Below, piece after piece: positions 42,350 through 52,941 of a stretch of 64,000 nt of DNA (within the stretch, counting starts at the first letter, position 1; every line of letters begins with the position of its first letter). Location: positions 248,001 through 312,000 of the forward strand of contig NW_020167540.1 in assembly GCF_001641265.1 (NCBI RefSeq), read 5' to 3'. The notes beneath the pieces were generated by a model. The model was not told where the DNA came from, ran no database searches, and saw only the letters and a list, made by a program, of their open reading frames with translations. The stretch comes from Pseudogymnoascus destructans (Eukaryota; Ascomycota; Leotiomycetes; Thelebolales; Thelebolaceae). Position numbers and translations under genes: made by a program.

Positions 42350-45300
42350 TTAGCTTAGAGTCGCAGACAGTAATGACTCTGTTTCTTCCGCTTTGTCTTT
42401 CCCTCCGTGATCGTAGTTTTGTTCCTTTCCCGTCTCCCCTGCCGTAACCCCTCCGAGTAGTTCTTGAGGTGGACCTGGTAAATCTGGGTATTCCGTATGA
42501 AACTCTCTGAGTTTATGGGGAGAGTTCGTGAAGTTTGACGCTGGGTACCACTCCGGGTCCAGATTGTATCCGACCTAACTAACCTGGTATTGTAGTTGCT
42601 TCCGGCGGAGCCTTACGGCGAGGATCTTTTCCACTTCCCATTCCTCTACGCCATCTATCACTTCGCTGCTAGGCTCAGGCAGATCCTGACCAGGTAGGGG
42701 ATTGTTCGGATCCTTCATGAGTATGTCTGGTGAGAACACATCGTGTATTTGAGAACCGCTAGGTAGTTCCAATCGAAATGCGTGCCCAATCCGTTTCAAC
42801 ACCGTATATGGTCCGACCCATTGTTGGCCCAGCTTGCGGCTAGGACGAGAGTTTTTCAGATTTTTGGTCGATAGGTACACTCTATCTCCTACATCCCATT
42901 CGATGGCCCTTCGGCGTCGATTCGCGTGCTTAGACATTTCCTCTTGTGCCTTTGCCATGTTTTCCTTTGCGTGGACCCATGCGGTATGCATTCGGTCTGC
43001 AACCGCCTTGGCTTCCTCTCGGTTTAGGGTCTCCCGGGGGTTGGTGCTTTTCAGAGTGTTCCAATCCCAACTCGTACGCGGATCGGTTCCGTACTTGAGT
43101 CGGTAGGGGGTCATGCCAATGGGTGCGTGGGGGAGTGTCACTTGCACGCGGTCCATTATAGGGATGAGTTTGCTCCAATTATCCTGATAATGGGATACGA
43201 AAGGCCTCAGTCTCTGATCGATGTATCGGTTCATGATTTCCGTCTGCCCGTCAGTCTGCTTATGATAGGCAGTCGACAGCTTAACCTTAACGCTGATAAT
43301 TCGACAGAACTCTTGCCAAAAGGATGATACGAATTGGGGTCCACGGTCGCTTACAATCGACTCCGGAGTGTGTCCGAATCGGTATATCCATTCGATGAAC
43401 AATTGCGCCATCTGCTGGGCAGTTGTGGTTTTGTAGCAAGGTATTGTCACCGAACTCTTTCCGAGTCGGTCCATAAACACTAAGATGCTATCGTATCCAC
43501 GCTTGTCCCTTGGGAACTCCTTGAAGTCCATGGTGAGGTGTTGCATAGGATATTCGGGTACGGGTAGTGGGTGTAGGAATCCTTGTTGCTTAGTGACATT
43601 GGTGTGAGAAAGCCGGCATGTCACACAGTTTCGTACATACCGCAAACAGTCCGCTTCCACCCCGACCCAATGATACTTTGTAGCGAGCAATTGGTAGGTT
43701 TTCCTGCCACTTGGATGTGCTGACAACACTTGATCGTGCGCTTCTCGGATCAGTTTCGTACATAGGTCGGTGTGGCGATTCACACATAGGCGGCCTTTGT
43801 ACAGGAGGAGCTGGTCATTCATCGCGAATCCGTCCGGTAGGGGTTGTTTTGCGCGAGTCTCGGTGAACGACTTCCGATTGTCTGCACATAGCGCCTCTAT
43901 TAAATTGAAGGGCACCTGTGCCTTGGGGGTGTCTATCAGGTTAATGGATACCACGTAGCTCTCTGCTAGTTCGGCACTGATATGGGGGTGTAAGCAGCTT
44001 GGACCTAGCAATACCCTCGCTCTACTGTCGAGTTTGACTTTCTGTTGCGTTACCAGGTCTTGGTCTCTTCGGCTCAGAATATCAGCCTTCTGATTATTCT
44101 TGCCTGCGGTGTACGTGATGCAGAAATTGAAGTCGGAGAGTAGCTCCATCCACGGAACCTGTTTCGCTGTGAGAATCTTGGTAGACATGAAATATTCCAA
44201 CGAACGGTGATCAGTGTAGACGTCAACTCACTGGCATACCGAAGCCAACTCGGGCCTCCATTTTCCAAAGGCTTTCACGATTGCAAATAGTTCCTTGTCG
44301 TGGATCTCCCAGTTGATCTCATGTCCGATAGGACGTGACTGTAGAAGCTTACGGGGTACTATCGCTTGTCAGGGTGTTCCTGGGACAGGACACCAGCTAC
44401 CACTCCATCAGATGAGTTGGTCTCCAGCTTTGTAGGCAATTCGGGGTTGAAGTGGTGAAGTTCCTGTACCGCTAAAAGTTGTCGTCGCAATTCCTCGAAC
44501 GCATCCTCGCATTCGTCTGTCCACCGGAACGGCTCCGAGGGACTAGTGATGGTGGTGAGGGGCTTTGCTATTTTGCCAAAATTACGAATGAATTGTCTAT
44601 AGAAGCCACAGAATCCCAGGTAGGACTTCACACCCGTAACAGTGGTCGGTCGGATCCAGTTACGAAGGGGTTCGATTTTGTCAGGATCCGCTTCGACACC
44701 GGAGGTAGTGAGAACATAACCCAAGTATTTTGTCCTGGTGACGTTGAACTCGCATTTGTTCAAATCGGCTTGGAGTCCAGCTTCGCGAAGATGCTGTAGG
44801 ACCTTATGCACATGCTCTATGTGTTTCGTAGGGTCCTCTGAATAGATTAGGATGTCGTCTAAGTATGCGGTACAGAAGTCGTCTAAGTATTGCATCAGGA
44901 CGTCATTCATATACCGCTGATAGGTTGCGGGACCGTTCGTCAGTCCAAATGGCAGCACTTTGCACTTATAGGATCCATAGCGAGTCTGAAAGGTTGTGTA
45001 CTCTTCCGAGTCGGGGTGCATCCGTATACGATGGAAAGCTTGTCTGATATCTAGCTTCGTGAAGATTTTTGCTTTCGACACCCGTCCTAGTAATTCGTCG
45101 ATACGCGGAATGGGGTAGGGATCGTTCCGGGTGAGACCATTTAACTTCCGGTAATCGATGCAAAATCTTAATTTGCCATCCGCTTTCTTTACAAATAGGA
45201 TAGGGGACGCGAAGGGGCTGTTGCTGTTGACGATGAATCCCTTTTCCAGGTTTTCCAGCAGGTATTGCTTGGTAGCCTTAAGCTCTTCGGTGCCTTGTCG

Positions 45301-46362
45301 GTATAGCGGGGAGAAGGCGTTTGGTAAAGGAGTTTCGAGCTGTATCTTATGGTCGTATATGCGGTGTGGAGGGATCCGATCAGATTCCAACTTCGAAAAG
45401 ACATCGGCATAGCTTTGGTGCATATGCGGGAGTTTCTGTTGGATGAGGTGAAGTGTTTCTGCATCATCGTCCAATTCCTTTTCATGAATGATCTGATCGA
45501 TTTCGTAGATGCTAGTCTGAAAAAACTCGGAGTCGCTTCACATCATCTCGTGGTGGAAAGCATTTGCACTGATTTCGCATATATGCATAGGCGTAAACCT
45601 ATGTACTAGGGTTTTTTACTGTTGGGGAGAAACCTCATGGTTTCGTAGTGGGTTCGATGGCGTATCGGTGATCTCTTCGTAGTCATAAATTATCACTTTC
45701 ATTTCCATCGAGCGTCCGCCTGCGCGGCGTCTGTCTTCACGGTGGATTGCGGAATCCCGGCGATTCGCATCCGACTCGTATGAAGGATGTTTAATGGACG
45801 TTTCGCATGAGTGGTAGGGCAAGGTGATCTCCTTGCTCTAGCTAGGAGTCAGCGGGTACTCCTTTGGCCATACTAACCGGCTCTTTGCAGAGTCGAGTAG
45901 TATTCGGAAGCGGCTGAAAAGCTTCTTCCCAAGTATCACATCTTGTGCACCGAGGTCCAGGAGTACAAAGGGGCAGTTATATATCTGGCGTCCTTCGACT
46001 GTTAAGTGTAACCGAATATACTCCAATACGTGGCCTTGGATTTTGCGCTGAAATCCACGTATGGGTACAGAGTAGGGTAGTTTCCGTATGGGGCTCTGAA
46101 GTGCTTTTGACAGTCGTATTGCGAAAGGCTTGTTAATGACGAGGTAGCCATTTGCTCCTGTGTCTGCTAGGGACTTCGTTTGCACCCCGAGTCCATTCAT
46201 ACTCAGGGTCATGTCGACTAAGAACTGGGTGCCTCCCAGGAGTTCTCGTAAGTCTAGTCCTCGCAGGTCACATTTGCATAGACCTAGGAAGGAGCCTTCT
46301 CCTAGGCCTCGTCGTTTTCCTCTAGGGACGCATCCGATTGAAGTTCCAAGGCTTCCTCCCAT
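42350..46362 (-). pseudogene. Gypsy-B pol: protease, RT, RNase H, integrase, chromodomain
   Basis: Protease (46362-45838) has LADTGANGYL. Reverse transcriptase (45474-44359) has FCIDYRKLNGL, KLDIRQAFHRIRM and active-site YLDDILIYSED. RNase H follows with DKELFAIVKAFGKWRPEL. Integrase (to 42575) has the HHCC region ending NCVTCRL, the core MDFKEFPRDKRGYDSILVF, IVSDRGPQFVSSFW, and TAYHKQTDGQTE. After a TAG at 42575 the sequence continues as a chromodomain, VGYNLDPEWYPASNF. Stops after QEHPDKR (44359), in VCQ-VDVYTDH (about 44226), and in the linker near 45530-45840 block expression. The chromodomain places it in the chromovirus lineage, known to target heterochromatin. Confidence 0.88.
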
Positions 46363-47624
46363 TGTTCTTCTGCCTCAGGGTTGTTACGGTCGATTTCCTT
46401 GATAGTAGCATTAAGGGGGCATTTGTCCTGAAAATGGCCGGGCTTGCCACACTTGAAACAGTTTCCTGAGGACGCTTGGACTGCGGTTCTCAAACATTCC
46501 AGTATGGCTGGCTTGGGGAGGAACGTGGTCCGGGTGAACAGAGTGGGTGTGGTTCGAGTCGGCTTCAACGCTGATGCCTTTCCCGTAACCGTGGTACGTG
46601 TTGGCGTCCTTGCGAGAGCGGGTAGCAGAGTCAATTCGTTGTTCCAGCGCCGTTCCTGATCGAAGGCGGTAAGTTCTCGTACCATGGTCTGGTAGTCTCC
46701 ATTCCATTGGTTTTTGATCATCGCGACGCGGCTGCGGAATTGGGGAGTCAACTTGTTCCACATGTACCGAAACCATTCCGACTCAGAGACTTGTCCTGTG
46801 ATAGCTGCACTTTGGAAACGAGCCTTGAACTCTGGGAAGGTTTCGCTAGCATGCCCTTTCTCTCCCATTTGCAGGTTGTCGAAGAGGTTCCTGGCCTGTT
46901 CCGTCTCGTTGCCTGTGAGATAGTATGAACCTAGTAGATCCATCATCTCCTCAGCACTGAGGAACCCATGCGTAGCGGACAGGTATTGGGGCTCTAGGTA
47001 GGTCTTCGCCAGGCCGGTCGTAGTTCCCCATATCAATGCCCTTCTCGAGACGTCAGTATGGTAGTGGTCCTCATTGACTACGAGTCGGTCCCGAATCGAA
47101 GCGCTCCATTGTAAGAAGGTATGTTCTATCCCATCGCTGAGAGGAAGGATTTTCTCAGAGATGGTTGATTTCTTATAGCGATTCGGAGGGTCCTCGGTGT
47201 GCATTCGTGATGACCCTGGAATCGATGGAGAACGAGTGTTCCGAAGAGGTGGCAATTGAACTGTCTCGGGGTGTTTTGTGTGTGAGGCGTTCATTGCTCC
47301 GTGGCTTCGACTGTGGGTATGGGGGCGTCCACCGGTGGTGTGGATGGGATTCTGGTCTGGGATGCCGACAGGATAACTAGTAGACCCTTGACCTCCTGTA
47401 TCTGTGCTTCGAGATGGGCCATTCGACTCGGGATGTCTTCGAATGGCACAGCGGTCATAGCTGCAGCGGTGGTTTGTCTGGTAGTCATTCTGGGCAGTTG
47501 ACCGTCGTTGTCTTGGGGTATGTTTGATGTCAGCTTTTTCGACATATTGCCTCGGGTGTGTATCGGTATCGATACGAAAGAGCTTGACTTCTGGTAGCTC
47601 GTAGCTATCAACGCTCTTGTCCAC
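46302..47624 (-). CDS. Gypsy-B gag
   Basis: An intact 440-residue gag. It has a central capsid-like region (TDVSRRALIWGTTTGLAKTY, SATHGFLSAEEMMDLLGSYY, FPEFKARFQSAAITGQVSES) and a C-terminal zinc knuckle CFKCGKPGHFQDKC followed by an acidic tail. It is the only full gag of this family in the window. The stop lies 61 nt inside the pol frame, which is in -1 relation, so Gag-Pol would need a -1 frameshift. A short upstream frame (47731-47291) is a shadow. Confidence 0.85.
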   Translation of the reverse strand: MDKSVDSYELPEVKLFRIDTDTHPRQYVEKADIKHTPRQRRSTAQNDYQTNHRCSYDRCAIRRHPESNGPSRSTDTGGQGSTSYPVGIPDQNPIHTTGGRPHTHSRSHGAMNASHTKHPETVQLPPLRNTRSPSIPGSSRMHTEDPPNRYKKSTISEKILPLSDGIEHTFLQWSASIRDRLVVNEDHYHTDVSRRALIWGTTTGLAKTYLEPQYLSATHGFLSAEEMMDLLGSYYLTGNETEQARNLFDNLQMGEKGHASETFPEFKARFQSAAITGQVSESEWFRYMWNKLTPQFRSRVAMIKNQWNGDYQTMVRELTAFDQERRWNNELTLLPALARTPTRTTVTGKASALKPTRTTPTLFTRTTFLPKPAILECLRTAVQASSGNCFKCGKPGHFQDKCPLNATIKEIDRNNPEAEEQWEEALELQSDASLEENDEA

Positions 47625-47902
47625 AATTTCCTCTGTGCTAGGAGGGGGTTCTTAAGGATCTCGTATCCTATTTGGCGCCAACGTGTCAGCGACTTTACCA
47701 GCTTGTTCTGAAGAATCAAACCCTGATCCACTGGCTGTCTGTGAGATCTCTGGAATCACGGCTATTTGAAGTCGTCAGGTCTCTCCTCCGAAACGTCACC
47801 GAGTTGCAGTCGATGGTGTAACGGTAGTTCTCCTGAGTCGTTCCGGTGTGGGATATTATTTAAGTACGGCCGTCCCCGGCAGGCGTGATCTTTTTTGTAT
47901 AA

Positions 47903-48159
47903 TGTAAGGACACAGGGCACCCAGCTCACAGTAATAGCATATGAGAGTGCGAGTTGGAGGCTAAACGGATGCTATCCTATAGTTCTACTATGAAGGATAC
48001 AAAAAAGATGATGGGGAACCCCGTCAGTCGATTTTCTCAAGTATCCGAAACCCATCCGACTCGGTTCCGACTCGGTTAGGCCACCCAAATGATCACACGT
48101 GACCCCGCGGCTACCCGGAGTCTACTCCCTAGAATGAGAGACAAGAAGGCATCCTTACA
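47903..48159 (-). repeat. 5' LTR of gypsy B
   Basis: 257 bp, minus orientation, plus-strand ends TGTAAGGACACAGG and GGCATCCTTACA. No convincing tRNA primer site directly adjoins its inner end at 47902, a sign of past rearrangement or unusual priming. Confidence 0.7.
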
Positions 48160-48164
48160 ACTAT

Positions 48165-48330
48165 CACTTGCGGAAGCAAGCTAGGCACTGAATACCCTTC
48201 AATTATTTGCTTCCCTCGCTAAAGATGGAGGTAGGATTTTAGTAATAAAGGCATTAGAACAGATTGGCAAGGATATCTCGCAAGAGAAAGTCACGAAGAG
48301 TACCCAACATTTACTAGATGGCTGGGTGTC
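48165..48330 (+). pseudogene. Unidentified protein tail
   Basis: A plus-strand frame with one stop reads ALNTLQLFASLAKDGGRILV, then IKALEQIGKDISQEKVTKST and QHLLDGWVSK before a stop. The composition looks like real protein sequence, interrupted upstream by the gypsy LTR. I do not recognise it. Confidence 0.3.
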
Positions 48331-48482
48331 AAAGTAGCATACAATTGTTTTTGTTTTACATATATTCCTCAGATTTCTGTGAACCTCCACATAAGTATAT
48401 CCTCGCTATAAGGATGCCATGCCTGGTCCCGAGGGCATCCTTATATCCTGGTTCAACTGTAATAGAATTAATAGAAAGGTTA

Positions 48483-50342
48483 ACGTACATGTATAGCGAA
48501 AGCGCCAAACAAGCGAAAGCGCCAAAATTATCTACCCTCACGACAAACATTGCGATAAATCTACCACAACATTAGAAATCAATTGAAACTACTCGGAGTC
48601 CTCTTCCTCAGAGGTGTCTATTACAATCTGACACGTGCGCGCATTGTGCCCAGTCTCACCACACTTGCCACAGCGACGGGCACGGGTTTCTTCCCTTGGC
48701 TTCCGACCACGGCTTGCCCTTATTTCCTGCTCTACCTGCTGCACAACATCCCTCTCATCCTGTAGCTCTTGCGCCCCTTGTTGACTAAGTGATCCTCCTT
48801 GCTGTAGTCGTGTTTTCCTAGCTCTCCGGCGCTTGCTTAGTACTTCATTTGCCTGTCGTAGGTTTTGGTTCTCTCCCTTTAGCAGTGCTAATTGATGCAT
48901 TATTTGCGATGCACCCTTTGTAAACTGGTCAACAGCTGCATAGATTGAGGTTGGAGAGCTATTTTGATGGCGTGAAATCCGAGTTTTAATAAATGTAGAC
49001 TGTGACATAGCTTCAATTGGGTTGTTTGGTGTCTGAGAAACCCAAGGTTGAGCGGTGTTTGGGCGAGAGGTTGGAGGTGTTGGCGTCTTAAACCTAAGGT
49101 CAAGTGTAGATATTACACTCTCAGGGCTAAATGGAAGAAGCCCTGCCCCTCGGAACCCGCCTCAAATGTTACTTTCCGTCATTGTAGTGTTAAATGCAGC
49201 GTGGAAGGCAGGAAAGAAGTCATCCTTTGTAATATGAGAAATATGAGCCTGCATCATATCTTCAATTTGCCGACCATAGGCCTGCTTTAACGGGCCGAAA
49301 CAGCCAACATCAAGTGGCTGGAGTAGATGAGAAGAGTGAGGAGGCATACAAAGCGTAATAATGTTGTGTTCCTTGCAGTACTCCTCAAACTCATCTGAGT
49401 GGTGGCTCTCATGACCATCAAGGACTAACAAGCGATAACCACCAACACTCCGGGCCTTTGTATGCTTCTCAAAGTGCTGAATCCAATCCATGCCTCTCTC
49501 GTTTGTAGTCCAGCCATTTTCAGTAACAGAAATCACCCAATCGCTTGAAAATCCACTATTCTCATACCAAGATGTAAGGTGGTTTTTGCCTGCAACAATG
49601 ACAAATGGCGGCACTGCCCAACCTTGAGAACTAACGCCTTGGATTACTGTAACCCATTCCCGATTACCAGGCTGTACCTTCTTTGCTTTTGCCCGCCCGT
49701 CTGAGCTTGTTACAACCATAGCAGTTGAGATAACGCCCATCATAAACCCAGTCTCATCAAAGTTGTAGATATCTGCTTCATCGATACCATATTTCGCAAT
49801 TGTGTTACGCACAAGCTCAAACCAGCCATTAATAACTTCTGGATCTTCGCACTTAGCCCTCTGGTAGTCGTATTTGCGCTGAAAGCGTGTCTGGAGCTCT
49901 ACATGCCGCTTAACAAAGTTTGAAGCCCAACGCGACCCAACGCGTGACGCGTCGCGTGTTGCAAGTAGTCGACTTGCCATATCTTCAACAACAGACAGCC
50001 GAGGAGGAAACCCTTTGGCAGCTAGGTCGAGTATATACTGAACAAGGACGGACTCCTCTAGGTTAGTTAATTTCCGTGAGTTGGCTTGGATATCGCGTCG
50101 TGAAGGTACACCTTCTAGACGACGACCTAGCTTGCGGTGGTCCACAGAATAGATCCTAGCAGCAACTCGAAGGCGTAACTTTGGGTCGCTTTGCATAGCC
50201 TGGATAGCTAGCACTAATTGGCTTTCATCGTTTTTATGGGGCATGTTTTGTTGTTGAGGAATTTAACATTTAGTTGGGGGGTTTGGTCACCGCATCATTT
50301 TGGCGCTTTCGCTTGTTTGGCGCTTTCGCTATACATGTACGT
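48483..50342 (-). mobile_element. Pogo element A1 (1,860 bp)
   Basis: TA duplications at 48481-48482 and 50343-50344. Perfect TIRs of about 45 bp begin ACGTACATGTATAGCG and contain two direct copies of GCGAAAGCGCCAAA. The length is identical to A2 and A3. It lies 56 bp from A2, head to head. Confidence 0.95.
48589..50244 (-). pseudogene. Pogo-A transposase of A1, one in-frame stop
   Basis: An N-terminal helix-turn-helix, a CENP-B-type DNA-binding region, then the DDE_1 core with NFDETGF, LLVLDGHESHHSDEFEE and LLQPLDVGCFGPLKQAYGRQ. The C-terminus has a coiled coil and the zinc knuckle CGKCGETGHNARTC. The whole 551-codon frame is readable except for a TGA after MTESNI (about 49162), where A2 has CAG. 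All catalytic Asp residues remain, so the copy is only lightly damaged. Confidence 0.92.
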
Positions 50343-50398
50343 TAATGAGTAATATAATTACCTATAGAATGTCCTATTTTTTTTTATTTTTCCATATA

Positions 50399-52258
50399 AC
50401 GTGCATGTATAACGAAAGTGCCAAACAAGTGAAAGTGCCAAAATCATGCGGTGACCAACCCCCCCAACTAAATGTTAAATTCCTCCACAACAAAACATGC
50501 GCCATAAAAATGATGAAAGCAAATTAGTGCTAGCTATCCAAGCTATGCAAAGCGACCCAAATTTGCGCCTTCGAGTTGCAGCTAGGATCTATTCCGTAGA
50601 CCACTGCAAGCTACGTCACCGTTTACAAGGCGTACCTTCACGACGCGATATCCAAGCCAACTTACGGAAATTAAGTAACCTAGAGGAATCAGTTCTTGTT
50701 CAGTATATACTTGACTTAGCTGCTAAAGGGTTCCCTCCTCAGTTGTCTATTGTTGAAGATATGGCAAATCGACTACTTGCAACATGCGACGCGCCACGCG
50801 TCGGGTCACGTTGGGCTTCAAACTTTGTTAAGCGCCATGTAGAGCTCCGGACACGCTTCCAGCAAAAATACGACTACCAGAGGGCTAAGTGCGAAGATCC
50901 AGAAGTCATTCGTGGCTGGTTTGAGCTTGTATGGAACACAATTCTAAAGTATGGCATCAACAATGCAGATATCTACAACTTTGATGAGACTGGGTTTATG
51001 ATGGGCGTCATCTCAAGCGCAACGGTAGTAACAAGCTCAGATGGGTGGGCAAAGGCAAAAAAGGTGCAGCCTGGCAATCGGGAATGGGTTACAGTAATCC
51101 AAGGCGTTAGTTCTCAAGGTTGGGCAGTGCCGCCATTTGTCATTGTGGCAGGTAAAAACCACCTTGCATCTTGGTATGAGAATAGCGGATTTCCAGCAGA
51201 TTGGGTAATCGCTGTTACTGCAAATGGCTGGACTACAAACGAGAGAGGTATGGATTGGATTCAGCATTTTGAGAAGCACACAAAGCCCCGGAGTGTTGGT
51301 GGTTATCGCTTGTTAGTCCTTGATGGTCATGAGAGCCACCACTCAGACAAGTTTGAGAAGTACTGCAAAGAACACAACATTATTACGCTTTGTATGCCTG
51401 CTCACTCTTCCCATATACTCCAACCACTTGATGTTGGCTGTTTTGGCCCATTAAAGAGAGCTTACGGTCGGCAAATTGAAGAAATGATGCGGGCTCATAT
51501 TATTCACATTACTAAGGATGACTTCTTTCCTGCCTTCCACGCTGCATTTAACATTGCAATGACAGAAAGCAATATTCAGGGAGGGTTCCGAGGTGCTGGG
51601 CTTCTTCCATTTAGCCCTGAGAGTGTAATATCTACACTTGACCTTAGGTTTAAGACGCCAACACCTCCAACCTCTCGCCCAAACACCGCTCAACCATGGG
51701 TTTCTCAGACACCAAATAACCCAACTGAAGCTGTATCACAGTCTACTTTCATTAAAAACCGAATTGCGCATCATCAAAATAGCTCTCCAACCTCAATCTA
51801 TGCAGCTGTTGACCAGTTTACAAAGGGTGCATCGCAAATAATGCACCAATTAGCATTGTTAAAAGCAGAGAACCAAAACCTGCGACAGGCAAATGAAGTG
51901 TTAAGCAAGCGCCGGAGAGCTAAAAAAACACGACTACAGCAAGGAGGATCACTTAGTCAACAGGTAGCACAGGAGCTACAGGACGAGAGGGACGTTGTGC
52001 AGCAAGTAGAGCAAGAAATAAGGGCAAGTAGTGGTCAGAAGCCAAGGGAAGAAACCCATGCACGTCGCTGTGGCAAGTGTGGTGAGACTGGACACAATGC
52101 GCGCACTTGTCAGATTGTAATAGACAGGTCTGAGGAAGAGGACTCCGAGTAGTTTTAATTAATTTATATTGTTGTGGTGGATTTATCGCAATTCTTATGG
52201 GGTAGTCGCGATATTTTGGCACTTTCACTTGTTTGGCACTTTCGTTATACATGCACGT
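50399..52258 (+). mobile_element. Pogo element A2 (1,860 bp), intact
   Basis: TA duplications at 50397-50398 and 52259-52260. TIRs of about 45 bp begin ACGTGCATGTATAACG and contain two copies of GTGAAAGTGCCAAA. Both ends carry the same TG-for-CG differences from A1. It has a full-length transposase frame. Confidence 0.95.
50497..52152 (+). CDS. Pogo-A transposase, intact (551 aa)
   Basis: Uninterrupted 551-residue DDE_1 transposase. It has an N-terminal psq-like helix-turn-helix (residues about 8-55) and a CENP-B/Tc5-type DNA-binding segment to about 140. The catalytic core has Asp163 (NFDETGF), Asp276 (LVLDGHESH) and Asp312 (LQPLDVGCF), giving a DD35D spacing. After a linker (TPTPPTSRP, WVSQTPNNPTEA) come a coiled coil at about 450-510 and a CCHC zinc knuckle, CGKCGETGHNARTC at 525-538, then an acidic end. 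The enzyme should bind the TIRs and cut and paste the element into TA. It is a likely candidate for an active transposase, able to serve A1 as well. Confidence 0.95.
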   Translation: MRHKNDESKLVLAIQAMQSDPNLRLRVAARIYSVDHCKLRHRLQGVPSRRDIQANLRKLSNLEESVLVQYILDLAAKGFPPQLSIVEDMANRLLATCDAPRVGSRWASNFVKRHVELRTRFQQKYDYQRAKCEDPEVIRGWFELVWNTILKYGINNADIYNFDETGFMMGVISSATVVTSSDGWAKAKKVQPGNREWVTVIQGVSSQGWAVPPFVIVAGKNHLASWYENSGFPADWVIAVTANGWTTNERGMDWIQHFEKHTKPRSVGGYRLLVLDGHESHHSDKFEKYCKEHNIITLCMPAHSSHILQPLDVGCFGPLKRAYGRQIEEMMRAHIIHITKDDFFPAFHAAFNIAMTESNIQGGFRGAGLLPFSPESVISTLDLRFKTPTPPTSRPNTAQPWVSQTPNNPTEAVSQSTFIKNRIAHHQNSSPTSIYAAVDQFTKGASQIMHQLALLKAENQNLRQANEVLSKRRRAKKTRLQQGGSLSQQVAQELQDERDVVQQVEQEIRASSGQKPREETHARRCGKCGETGHNARTCQIVIDRSEEEDSE

Positions 52259-52320
52259 TATAGAGGCATTATTATTAAATAACATCATAAAATAATTTAG
52301 CTACAACTATATTAAAAATG

Positions 52321-52941
52321 TCGCTCCCATTGAGAGAAAAAAAAATGTCTTCAAATACTCGTCTACAACGAGAAATTGACACAGGCCATACATCAATTGA
52401 ATCATTTATTCCACCTAAAAATATAATTGATTCTGATATAAGAACATAAGAACAATTACTGAGAAAAACCAACTTTTAAGTTGGGCCAATGCCTTTAACC
52501 TAGCTAAATATGAAGCTGAAAGGTAATATATTACTATATTTACTTATATATAGGTGCTAAAGGTATAATAGTAAGAAATACGTCGGTCCTATTGAGGAAT
52601 CCTATAAACTTGTCATTCCAAATGAGCCAAAAAGGAAAAGGGACAACGCAGACAAAGAAGCCGAAAGGGTCGTTGACAACGAGGAAAACCAGAGAGTAGG
52701 GTCATTGCCTACTATAATTCAGCGACCTCAGCTACTCTACTTACCACCAACCTCATCAAAAAGGGTCACTACCAACGATAAAGAGGGTTATATACAGCTT
52801 GATTTCCTTAACAAAGGAGAACTTGTTCTTATTTCCTTAATTCCTATCCCACCATCAAAAACATATCAGGCATACAAGAATTACCACAACCTGGGAAGAC
52901 GGGAAGCATTAATAGCGAGACATATTTGGTTCGAGACCTAG
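52321..52941 (+). CDS. Hypothetical spliced gene or remnant
   Basis: From 52488 a readable piece LSWANAFNLAKYEAER runs into a likely small intron, GTAATA...TATATAG at about 52524-52553. It continues CAKG, KKYVGPIEESYKLVIP and EPKRKRDNADKEAERV, then TIIQRPQLLYLPPTSSKR, ending ALIARHIWFET and a stop at 52939. The 5' part (MSSNTRLQREIDTGHTSIES at about 52345) has stops before 52488. I do not recognise the family. AT-rich composition sets it apart from the host genes and suggests it is mobile or old. Confidence 0.35.

Larger units (their letters stand above)
40265..48159 (-). mobile_element. Nearly complete chromodomain gypsy retrotransposon (family B)
   Basis: Minus-strand element with 5' LTR 47903-48159, gag 47624-46302, pol 46362 to about 42350, a 1.8-kb extra region, a polypurine tract at 40514-40527 and 3' LTR 40265-40513. 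LTR ends are TGTAAGGA and TCCTTACA. The outer 5-bp flanks (CTCCT and ACTAT) do not match, so the ends may have been rearranged. A solo LTR (40901-41272) is nested in the extra region, and an antisense spliced gene lies at 41500-42176. Pol contains several stops, so the copy is not autonomous. Confidence 0.8.

Noticed and set aside
40265..48159. A clean target-site duplication for the large gypsy-B element
   Set aside because: The outer 5-mers CTCCT and ACTAT do not match, so an undisturbed single insertion cannot be claimed.
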